DNA from: a virus | Reading direction: 5' to 3' (one strand) | Length of the DNA: 47,090 nt | IMG/VR virus record: IMGVR_UViG_3300009161_000075 | Span: 1-47,090 of that record | Shown: positions 7,583 to 14,957 of the stretch, one piece after another | How positions within the stretch are numbered: position 1 is the first letter of the stretch | Layout of the letters: every line of letters starts with the position of its first letter | Program-made: the position numbers and the translations under genes | Notes under the pieces: generated by a model | What the model saw: the letters and a program-made list of their open reading frames with translations, nothing else | The model's database searches: none | What the model was told of the DNA's origin: nothing

Positions 7583-9338
7583 TTTAACTTGGCTTGCAAA
7601 ATTTGATGATTATTCATCAATGGGTATTTTATCACAAAAAATAATTGAAAATTTAAAATCAACTAACGTATCCTGTAAATCAATTATTGGAGATAGCGCT
7701 ACTTCTAATGAATTAATAATTAATTTGTTAAAAGAAAAATCAAAAAATGAAATAGGTATAATGTTTTCATACCCAGACCAACACCCACAATTAAATCAAT
7801 ATCAAACAAAGGTAATCTACACAGGTGTTGACTCAACAGGTGGAATACCAAATTTCGCAAATAATGCAAATAATGTTGATTTTATTTTAACACCATCAAA
7901 CAAATCAAAAAAAAGAATGGAAATTTTGGGTGTTAAAAAACCAATATTTGTATTTCCACATGGAATTGACCCAAATGTATTTAAATATAGCGAAAGGGTA
8001 AAATCAGATGTTTTTAAGTTTCTTTACGTTGGTGAATGTTCGGATAGAAAAGGAATTTTTCAACTATTAGAAGCGTTTATTGATACATTTGAAGATAATG
8101 AAAAAATTCAATTACATATCAAATCAAATACTGATATGCTTTTTTATGGTGGGGATAAAATTAAAAGTATTATAAGTTCCCATAAAAATATATTTTGGCA
8201 CACAGGGAATGAAGGGCATGATTATGTTTTAGATTTATATCGCAGTTGTCATGCATATGTATATCCATCAAGAGCTGACACGTTTGGTATGACTCTGATT
8301 GAAGCTATGGCTTGTGGGTTACCAATAATATCAACTAGTGAACCAGGCGCAACTGAATTAATAGAAGGTAGGTATTTTAAAATATCAACTACAAATGTTC
8401 CAGTTAAAGAACATCCATGGATGTTAGGTGAGTGGGGAGAACCAAGTATTAACGATTTAAAATTATTAATGATAAAGGTATACGATAATTATGAAAACAT
8501 TATTGCTTCCAACAGTTTAAAACAAAACTCAAATTTTATAAAAAATAATTATTCTTGGGAAAAAGTAACTAAAGATTTTGAAGACAAAATTTTACCACAA
8601 TTAAAAAAAGAAACAAAAATATTAACATTATTAACATCTTATAACAGACCAAATCATATTAAAAATATAATTAATTCATTAAAAGATATTAGGCAGGAGG
8701 GTATTATTAACGATGTTTACATTGTAGATAATTCAAACGGCGATAATAAAGAAGAAATTGTTAGTCTTATTAATGAAATAATAGATAATAGATTTACGTT
8801 GTATGTATCTGATTTTAATATGGGACAAAGAGGTGCTTTGCTTCAGATGTTAGAAGATGTTAATATTGATGATTACGATTATATTCAGTTTACTGACCAA
8901 GATAACATATTTAATGAAAATCTTAGTACTTATTGTGAAATATTAAATGAAAACCCTGATGTATTTTTTACTACGGGATATATGAGCAAAGAACATGCTG
9001 AGTTGGGTTGGAGAAACACAAAACACGGAAAGCTTTGTGAAAAACGTTCATTAAGGGCTGGTCATATGTTCATGAGAAAAAATGATTTAAAAAGCCTGTA
9101 TCCTTTGCATTTAGATGCGCATTACGGTGAAGCTTACAATTCATCATGGAATGCTGGATTGGATTGGGAGTTATCTTGGTGGAACGCTAAGTCGCCTGGT
9201 AAAACACGGAGTAATAACTTTGTTTTATGTGTGCCTGGTGGGGTATTGCACAAGGGTGTTGATAGTACAATGTATGCTTGGGACGTAGAGGCTAACGAAT
9301 ATCAACTAGAGGAGTTGGTTGATTTAAGAAATAAATAA
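7575..9338 (+). CDS. Bifunctional glycosyltransferase (GT4-like + GT2-like)
   Basis: 587 residues from the ATG at 7575, which overlaps the upstream stop by 8 bases. A TTG ten codons earlier is possible but less likely. The N-terminal half is GT4-like (GT-B fold): FLYVGECSDRKGIFQLLEAF, then PSRADTFGMTLIEAMACG, where the E-x7-E motif appears as D235-x7-E243. The second half, from about residue 347, is GT2-like (GT-A fold): LTLLTSYNRPNHIKNIINSL, then a DQD metal/nucleotide motif at 441-443. Two transferase folds in one chain suggest two successive sugar additions. It forms a coupled operon with the two upstream genes and lies directly before the tail sheath gene. Together they look like a phage glycan-building cassette. 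The specific sugars cannot be read from the sequence. Confidence 0.82.
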   Translation: MINLTWLAKFDDYSSMGILSQKIIENLKSTNVSCKSIIGDSATSNELIINLLKEKSKNEIGIMFSYPDQHPQLNQYQTKVIYTGVDSTGGIPNFANNANNVDFILTPSNKSKKRMEILGVKKPIFVFPHGIDPNVFKYSERVKSDVFKFLYVGECSDRKGIFQLLEAFIDTFEDNEKIQLHIKSNTDMLFYGGDKIKSIISSHKNIFWHTGNEGHDYVLDLYRSCHAYVYPSRADTFGMTLIEAMACGLPIISTSEPGATELIEGRYFKISTTNVPVKEHPWMLGEWGEPSINDLKLLMIKVYDNYENIIASNSLKQNSNFIKNNYSWEKVTKDFEDKILPQLKKETKILTLLTSYNRPNHIKNIINSLKDIRQEGIINDVYIVDNSNGDNKEEIVSLINEIIDNRFTLYVSDFNMGQRGALLQMLEDVNIDDYDYIQFTDQDNIFNENLSTYCEILNENPDVFFTTGYMSKEHAELGWRNTKHGKLCEKRSLRAGHMFMRKNDLKSLYPLHLDAHYGEAYNSSWNAGLDWELSWWNAKSPGKTRSNNFVLCVPGGVLHKGVDSTMYAWDVEANEYQLEELVDLRNK

Positions 9339-9395
9339 ACTCTAATATGCTTATTGTCTTTTTTTGTAAAATATATCTTGGTGACTAATTTTTAA

Positions 9396-9442
9396 ATATT
9401 TATCCTTATATATTTAATTTTCGGTTTTTCTTGAATATTTAT
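9396..9442 (+). promoter_or_regulatory. Two copies of the ATATTTAT element upstream of the sheath gene
   Basis: ATATTTAT occurs at 9396-9403 and at 9435-9442 in the 148-base gap before the sheath start at 9487. The same element precedes nine other start codons in this window. A promoter role is inferred from its position. The gap otherwise holds only A/T-rich sequence, with an A-rich leader before the ATG. Confidence 0.5.
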
Positions 9443-9486
9443 TTAGTAACAAGAAATAATTTTTAAAAAAAATAAAAAAAAATAAC

Positions 9487-12400
9487 ATGGCAGAAAAAGT
9501 ATTCGTTAGTCCTGGTGTCTACACTTCAGAAAAAGACTTAACATTTGTGACACGTCAAGTAGGTGTTACAACATTAGGTTTGGTGGGTGAAACAACGAAA
9601 GGACCAGCATTTCAACCTATTTTCATTAGTAACTACGGCGAGTTTCAATCGTTTTTTGGTGGTTTAAATAATACATTGGTAAATGGTCCAGACGGAAATG
9701 GTTCACCTTTGTATGAATTACCATACATCGCAAAATCATATCTATCACAATCGAATCAATTATTCGTAACAAGAATTCTTGGTTATTCTGGTTATGATGC
9801 TGGTAAGGCTTGGGGTATAACACTTGATGCTGCTTTAGATAATTCAACAGTAACGGCAACAACAAGTTCTTATACCCCTAGTGTTATATATACTGCGACA
9901 AATTCTAACGTATTGGTAAGTACGGTTATTAATGACCCAATATTGCGTTATTTGGTTGGTACTGGTGATGTTAGTTTAGCCCCATTACCAACATTAACGG
10001 TTGGTCAGATATTAACATTAAGTGTAAGTACAAAAAAAGATAGTGGTTTATTTACTGGTGCTAATAGTCAATTACTTGTTACTCAAGCTGGTACTTCACC
10101 TAATGTGTTAGACCCAACAACAACTGGTTCAACATTAACAAACGTTAGTATCACCCCATTTGCATCATTTACAGCAGACCCTTCAAACAATCTATTAAAT
10201 ATTGTAATAAATGATTCTTTAGTTACTAGTCTTTATAATAATGGTAACTTTAGTCTTAGTACCTTACCTACATTAACAATAGGTGGAACAGGTGTTATTC
10301 CAAATTCATTTATAAATGTTGGTGGTACAAGTTATAGCGGTGCTGGTGCTGTTTATACTGTTATTTCAGGTGGTACAACCCCTATGACTTTAAGCTCTGC
10401 CACTGTTGGTTTAATTAGCACTGCAAATACTAATCCGTTTATTATCTACACATCAACAACTGGTGGTGTTCTTTCTGCTATTCAAATTAATGAACCAAAT
10501 ACAAATGCAGCATATAATAATTCAAACTTTAGCTTAAGCGGTATAACTACATTAGCTGTTGGTTCTACAGGTTCAATTGCTAGAAACTATCTAAATGTTG
10601 GTGCTAGCTTTACTGGTAATGAATCTAACTATGTTGTAATTGCAACTGGTTTAACACAAAGTGGTGTTAATACAACAACAACCGCAAGTACAACTAGTGA
10701 TAGTTTTTCACCATTCATTAATTACACAGCAACAACTGGTAATACATTAATTACTGCAACAATTGCGGACTCATTAACTAATAGCCTATATCAAGCTGGT
10801 AATTTTAGTCTTAGTGGCTTACCTGCAACAGCAACTGGTCTTACTAGTTCAATACCACAGTCGTTTATTTATAATGGCTCAATATTTACTGGTGCTAGTG
10901 CATCATATACCGTATCACAAACTGGTATTACACCATACTATTTTAATGCATCTAGTACTGGTGTTTCAACAACAGCGAATTATAACCCATTAATAAGTTA
11001 CACAGCAACAACTGGTGGTTTATTAACAACAGCTATAATTGCAGACCCATTAACAAGTGCGTTTTCTGGAGCTTCTTTAATTAGTTTGGCGTCGGTGCCT
11101 GGATTGGGTGTTGGTGTTAGAGGTGTGATTCCTTTTGTTATGACAGGTTCTGGAGCCGTTTATACAGGTGCTTCTTCAAATTATATCATTACAAGTAAAG
11201 TAACAGTTCCAGCGGCAATTAATACAGCAACAACTGGCTTAACAAATGGTTCATCAACACCTATAAACGCTAATCCATTAATTACATATCAAACAAATAC
11301 ATTAACAAACAGTACAAGTTATGTTATTAATAATAATGTTCTAAATGCAATGTTTGTTGCAGGTAACTTTAGTTTAGCTACATTGTTTAGTGGTGCACCA
11401 GTTGGTACATCGTTTAGTGTACCTCTTAGTTTTGTACAAAGTGGCTCATCGTATGTTGGTGCTTCTGCGGTATTCTCAGCAGCAACTTCAGGTGCAACAC
11501 CTCAAACAATAAATGCTAGTACAATTGCAACTTCTAGTAGTTTTATTCAAACTAATTGGTTTCAGTTTTCTGCAAATACAGCAACAAATACAGCAAGTAT
11601 TAGTATTACTAACGATACATTGCCATTATTTAATGCGTTTTTAACAGCAAATAATTTAACAAATCCAACAGGTGTAGCGGGTGCTAACGCAATTAATTGG
11701 TTAGTTGGTAAACAACCAGCACCATTAGCATATTATCAGTTTTTATATACTCAGACATCACAATTTTCAGCAGTTGGTGCAACATATTCTGGTATTTCGA
11801 CCTTTGTTATAATAAAATCAACAGGGGCTACTGCAAATCCAAATATTTACACTGGTTTGACTCAAGGTTTTGAGTATGTTCAAACAGCGTCTGCAAACCC
11901 ACCATTTGTTACAGGTACAACATCTGGATTTACAATTCAATATAGTGGTGCTCAAACAGCAGCGTATATAGCAGGTATTGCTTCAGGTATAACAACATTC
12001 TATTCTGGTTCGGGTATTAACTATAAAACAGGTACAACATTCGGAAACGTATCGTACTTATCTGGTAACCCATTAACAGTTTATAGAACGGGTACGACAT
12101 CTGGCTTTACAGGTATATATTCAGGTACTGGTGCATTTCTTAATACAGGTACTACATCGGCAATTGTAAATTACTATTCAGGTACTTCAGTTGCAGTATA
12201 TAAAACAGGTTCAACATCTGGTTTTACAACATATAGTGTTGGTAGAGGTTACGCCGATGTTGAAGATAAATTAGTTAGTTTACTTCGCTCTAGAGGTACT
12301 GTTAATGTTCAAACTCAATTACCTGTGTTCCAAGTTAGTGCTACAACAGGATTAAATTTTGACCCAACAATTACAACAGCAGAACTAGACCCTTACGGTT

Positions 12401-14418
12401 CATTCTCTTTAATTGGTACATCAAATACTCAGGGCGCATTTACTTATGATTGTTCTTTCGATAGAACACAGAGAAATTACATAACTAAAGTTCTTGGTAG
12501 AGCACCATTAGATGGTAAAACTGCTGTATACGTTGAAGAATTCTTTGATAAAATGTTTGTTGAGTATGTTAATGACGGTAAAGTTAGAGGTATCAATTTA
12601 GATGTTATCGACTATGCTGGCCAATACTCAGATTACTTACAAGAATATCAACCAGCGGTTACACCTTATGTTGTATCAGAATTAAGAGGTAATAAATTGT
12701 TAAGATTATTTAGAATCTGGACTATATCTGACGGTAACGCAGCAAATGAACAATATAAAATTTCAATCGCTAACATTAAACCAGATACAAGAGAGTTTGA
12801 TGTATTAGTAAGAGGTTTTTATGATACAGATGCTAATCCTAATATCATTGAAGCTTATTCACGTTGTACAATGGACCCAACTTCAAACAACTTCGTTGCT
12901 AGAAGAATAGGTACATTAGATGGTGTATACGCATCAAAATCTGCTCACATCTTACTTGAACTTGATGAAAGTTCTGATACAAGTGATGCATTCCCAGCTG
13001 GTTTCATTGGATTCCCAGTTAGAGATTATGAAATTAACTCTAACCCAAATGTTCAAACACCTAGCATAATGTATAAGCAAACTTATGGTGCTTTTGAAAA
13101 TAAACGTAAGTACTATTTAGGTTTATCTAATACAATCGGTATTGATGCTGACTTCTTTGATTACAAAGGTATACCTGTTGGTCAAGATTATGATATGTGG
13201 ACTGGTTTAACAAAAGGTTTCCACATGGATATTGATGCTACAGGTGCTACAATTGATAATGTTAAAGTTGTTATTAATAATAGTGGTGGTACATATAGTC
13301 CAATATTCTTATTCGACACTGGTGATTGGCAGTTTAGAACTGACGCTGGTTTACTTAATGGACCATATGAAAAAGTATATGCTCGTAAATTTACTTTTGC
13401 ACCTTATGGAGGTTTCGATGGTTTCGACCCTTACAGAACAAGAAGAACTAACCTAGATAGCTTTACTATCAATGGTACAAGAGGTGCTGCTGGTTTAAGT
13501 GTTGGAACATTCGCAAACAAAACTCTAACTAATGGTGATTTAGGTATTACATCTGATTACTACGCTTACTTAGAAGGTATCTGGACATTCAAAAACCCAG
13601 AAGCTGTAAACATTAATGTGTTTGCTACGCCTGGTATTGATGACATTGATAACACAAATCTTGTTGAAGCTAGTATCGAAATGATTGAGCAAGACAGAGC
13701 TGACTCTTTATATGTTGTAACAACACCTGATACAAATTCTGATGGTACAATATTAAGTGTTGGTGATATAACTAACCAATTATCAGATATGTACGATAGT
13801 AGCTACACCGCAACATACTGGCCTTGGATTCAAATCCTTGATGCTGAGAACAATGTGTACATCTACGTACCGCCAACAAGAGACGTTGTAAGAAACATTG
13901 CTTTAACTGATAATATTGCATTCCCTTGGTTCGCAGTAGCAGGTATTCAAAGAGGTGATGTTGACGCTCTTAAGGCTCGTAAGAAGTTAACTTTAAGTGA
14001 AAGAGACGTTCTTTACGAAAACAGAATCAACCCAATCGCAACATTTACATCTGATGGTATTAAGATTTGGGGTAATAAAACTCTACAAGTTAAAGAAAGT
14101 GCTCTTGACAGAATCAATGTTAGAAGACTTCTTTTACAAGCTAGAAAACTTATCTCTGCTGTGGCTATTAGATTGTTGTTCGAACAAAATGATACTATCG
14201 TAAGAAACCAATTCTTGTCACTTGTTAATCCAATCTTGGATAGCATTAGAACCGAGAGAGGTTTAGTAGACTTCAGAGTTGTTTTAAGTAACGACCCAGA
14301 AGATATCGATAGAAATCAATTAACAGGTAAGATTTACCTTAAACCAACAAGAGCTCTAGAATTTATCATTGTTGAATTCAACATCATGAACACTGGTGCT
14401 TCATTCGATAACATTTAA
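9487..14418 (+). CDS. Tail sheath protein with a large repeat insertion (T4 gp18-like)
   Basis: 1643 residues, against 659 for T4 gp18. The N-terminal segment (about 1-120) has the sheath start: SPGVYTSEKDLTF, then GLVGETTKGPAFQP and a long helix ending QLFVTRILGYSGY. The C-terminal part (about 919-1643) is the conserved sheath core, with NINVFATPGI, YWPWIQI, VPPTRDVVRN, FPWFAVAG and a C-terminal EFIIVEFNIMNTG strand. This strand extends between subunits in contractile sheaths. Between them, about 800 residues form a Thr/Ser/Asn/Gly-rich beta-type insertion made of two repeat families (annotated separately). The core would form the contractile cylinder around the tube; the insertion would decorate the outside. 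The gene is preceded by two ATATTTAT elements and followed by a strong terminator. Confidence 0.93.
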   Translation: MAEKVFVSPGVYTSEKDLTFVTRQVGVTTLGLVGETTKGPAFQPIFISNYGEFQSFFGGLNNTLVNGPDGNGSPLYELPYIAKSYLSQSNQLFVTRILGYSGYDAGKAWGITLDAALDNSTVTATTSSYTPSVIYTATNSNVLVSTVINDPILRYLVGTGDVSLAPLPTLTVGQILTLSVSTKKDSGLFTGANSQLLVTQAGTSPNVLDPTTTGSTLTNVSITPFASFTADPSNNLLNIVINDSLVTSLYNNGNFSLSTLPTLTIGGTGVIPNSFINVGGTSYSGAGAVYTVISGGTTPMTLSSATVGLISTANTNPFIIYTSTTGGVLSAIQINEPNTNAAYNNSNFSLSGITTLAVGSTGSIARNYLNVGASFTGNESNYVVIATGLTQSGVNTTTTASTTSDSFSPFINYTATTGNTLITATIADSLTNSLYQAGNFSLSGLPATATGLTSSIPQSFIYNGSIFTGASASYTVSQTGITPYYFNASSTGVSTTANYNPLISYTATTGGLLTTAIIADPLTSAFSGASLISLASVPGLGVGVRGVIPFVMTGSGAVYTGASSNYIITSKVTVPAAINTATTGLTNGSSTPINANPLITYQTNTLTNSTSYVINNNVLNAMFVAGNFSLATLFSGAPVGTSFSVPLSFVQSGSSYVGASAVFSAATSGATPQTINASTIATSSSFIQTNWFQFSANTATNTASISITNDTLPLFNAFLTANNLTNPTGVAGANAINWLVGKQPAPLAYYQFLYTQTSQFSAVGATYSGISTFVIIKSTGATANPNIYTGLTQGFEYVQTASANPPFVTGTTSGFTIQYSGAQTAAYIAGIASGITTFYSGSGINYKTGTTFGNVSYLSGNPLTVYRTGTTSGFTGIYSGTGAFLNTGTTSAIVNYYSGTSVAVYKTGSTSGFTTYSVGRGYADVEDKLVSLLRSRGTVNVQTQLPVFQVSATTGLNFDPTITTAELDPYGSFSLIGTSNTQGAFTYDCSFDRTQRNYITKVLGRAPLDGKTAVYVEEFFDKMFVEYVNDGKVRGINLDVIDYAGQYSDYLQEYQPAVTPYVVSELRGNKLLRLFRIWTISDGNAANEQYKISIANIKPDTREFDVLVRGFYDTDANPNIIEAYSRCTMDPTSNNFVARRIGTLDGVYASKSAHILLELDESSDTSDAFPAGFIGFPVRDYEINSNPNVQTPSIMYKQTYGAFENKRKYYLGLSNTIGIDADFFDYKGIPVGQDYDMWTGLTKGFHMDIDATGATIDNVKVVINNSGGTYSPIFLFDTGDWQFRTDAGLLNGPYEKVYARKFTFAPYGGFDGFDPYRTRRTNLDSFTINGTRGAAGLSVGTFANKTLTNGDLGITSDYYAYLEGIWTFKNPEAVNINVFATPGIDDIDNTNLVEASIEMIEQDRADSLYVVTTPDTNSDGTILSVGDITNQLSDMYDSSYTATYWPWIQILDAENNVYIYVPPTRDVVRNIALTDNIAFPWFAVAGIQRGDVDALKARKKLTLSERDVLYENRINPIATFTSDGIKIWGNKTLQVKESALDRINVRRLLLQARKLISAVAIRLLFEQNDTIVRNQFLSLVNPILDSIRTERGLVDFRVVLSNDPEDIDRNQLTGKIYLKPTRALEFIIVEFNIMNTGASFDNI
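9877..11838 (+). repeat. Seven ~93-residue repeats inside the sheath gene
   Basis: Equivalent residues of successive units fall at 9877, 10156, 10435, 10711, 10987, 11275 and 11557, so units are 276-288 bases (92-96 residues). A unit reads roughly P-[FL]-I-x-Y-T-x-T-T-G, then T-x-x-I-x-D, GNFSLSxLP, a Gly-rich turn, and YTGAxAxYTV. Units differ at the DNA level, so this is an old, diverged protein repeat and not a recent tandem duplication. The last unit is the most divergent. Confidence 0.8.
11911..12240 (+). repeat. Six ~20-residue TGTTSGF repeats inside the sheath gene
   Basis: A shorter repeat follows the long units. TG[TS]TSGF-type motifs begin near 11911, 11968 (degenerate), 12028, 12088, 12145 and 12205, giving units of 57-60 bases (19-20 residues). 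Each pairs with a Y-[YS]-S-G turn. The regular spacing suggests a beta-solenoid or stacked hairpins leading back into the sheath core. Confidence 0.7.
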
Positions 14419-14437
14419 TCGATTAAAAATAAATAAG

Positions 14438-14466
14438 AAACCCCTGATTATCAGGGGTTTTTTATT
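14438..14466 (+). terminator. Rho-independent terminator after the sheath gene
   Basis: AAACCCCTGA (14438-14447) pairs perfectly with TCAGGGGTTT (14451-14460) across a 3-base loop and is followed by a T-rich tail. It lies 20 bases after the sheath stop codon. Confidence 0.9.
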
Positions 14467-14474
14467 TTATAATG

Positions 14475-14482
14475 ATATTTAT
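14475..14482 (+). promoter_or_regulatory. ATATTTAT element
   Basis: GATATTTAT lies directly after the sheath terminator and only 4 bases before the preferred start at 14487. If it is a promoter, the transcript would be nearly leaderless here. Confidence 0.4.
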
Positions 14483-14486
14483 TGGT

Positions 14487-14924
14487 ATGGCAAAAATAAT
14501 AATTTCTGAACGACAATATAAGCTAATAACAAAACATGTTGAGGAATCAATAGACCCAAATGAAGCGTATAATAACGAATCAGCCATGCAAACAGTTTTA
14601 GATGGTAGAAGAGGTATTGCTTTTTTAGTGGCTTATCATGATAAATCAAGACAGCTTGTTTTAAGAGCTAAAGAAATGGGTTTTAATGTTATATCAATGC
14701 CGCAAAAGGGTGGTAGTTTTAAAGGTTCTGTAGCAAATGTTGTTTATAGGAATGGTTATGAGGAGGAAGCTCAAAGACTTTTTAATATTGTTAGAAAAAA
14801 TAATGGATTTTTACCAATAAAAACACCAGAAGAAACTTATGAAATTGGTATTCTGTTAGATTATGACCCTGAGAAAGTAAAAGAATTTGTATTAAAAAAC
14901 TTTCCAAACTTTAAATTTTATTAA
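14487..14924 (+). CDS. Unknown virion-associated protein with IISERQY N-terminus
   Basis: 145 residues from ATG 14487. An in-frame ATG at 14472 would add five residues, but the later start aligns with the N-terminus of the next gene (KIIISERQYKLI against KIILTEEQHYVI) and is preferred. The body has a hydrophobic strand (GIAFLVAYHD), a Gly-rich segment (MPQKGGSFKGSVANVVY) and a helix-rich C-terminus ending NFPNFKFY. No enzymatic motif is recognised. It lies alone between the sheath terminator and the 915-residue gene. The shared N-terminal motif suggests that both proteins are handled by the same targeting or assembly step. Being inside the tail module it is probably structural or an assembly factor. 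Confidence 0.65.
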   Translation: MAKIIISERQYKLITKHVEESIDPNEAYNNESAMQTVLDGRRGIAFLVAYHDKSRQLVLRAKEMGFNVISMPQKGGSFKGSVANVVYRNGYEEEAQRLFNIVRKNNGFLPIKTPEETYEIGILLDYDPEKVKEFVLKNFPNFKFY

Positions 14925-14932
14925 AATAACAG

Positions 14933-14940
14933 ATATTTAT
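14933..14940 (+). promoter_or_regulatory. ATATTTAT element
   Basis: GATATTTATATAATAA lies 17 bases before the start at 14958, in the same position and orientation as the other copies of the element. Confidence 0.5.
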
Positions 14941-14957
14941 ATAATAAAAAACGTATT

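Noticed and set aside
3172-9338. DNA-base glucosylation or hypermodification cluster
   Set aside because: The glycosyltransferases are of surface-polysaccharide types (GT9, GT4, GT2), not alpha/beta-glucosyltransferase of T4. No hydroxymethylase or base-modifying gene is next to them. It cannot be excluded for genes outside the window.
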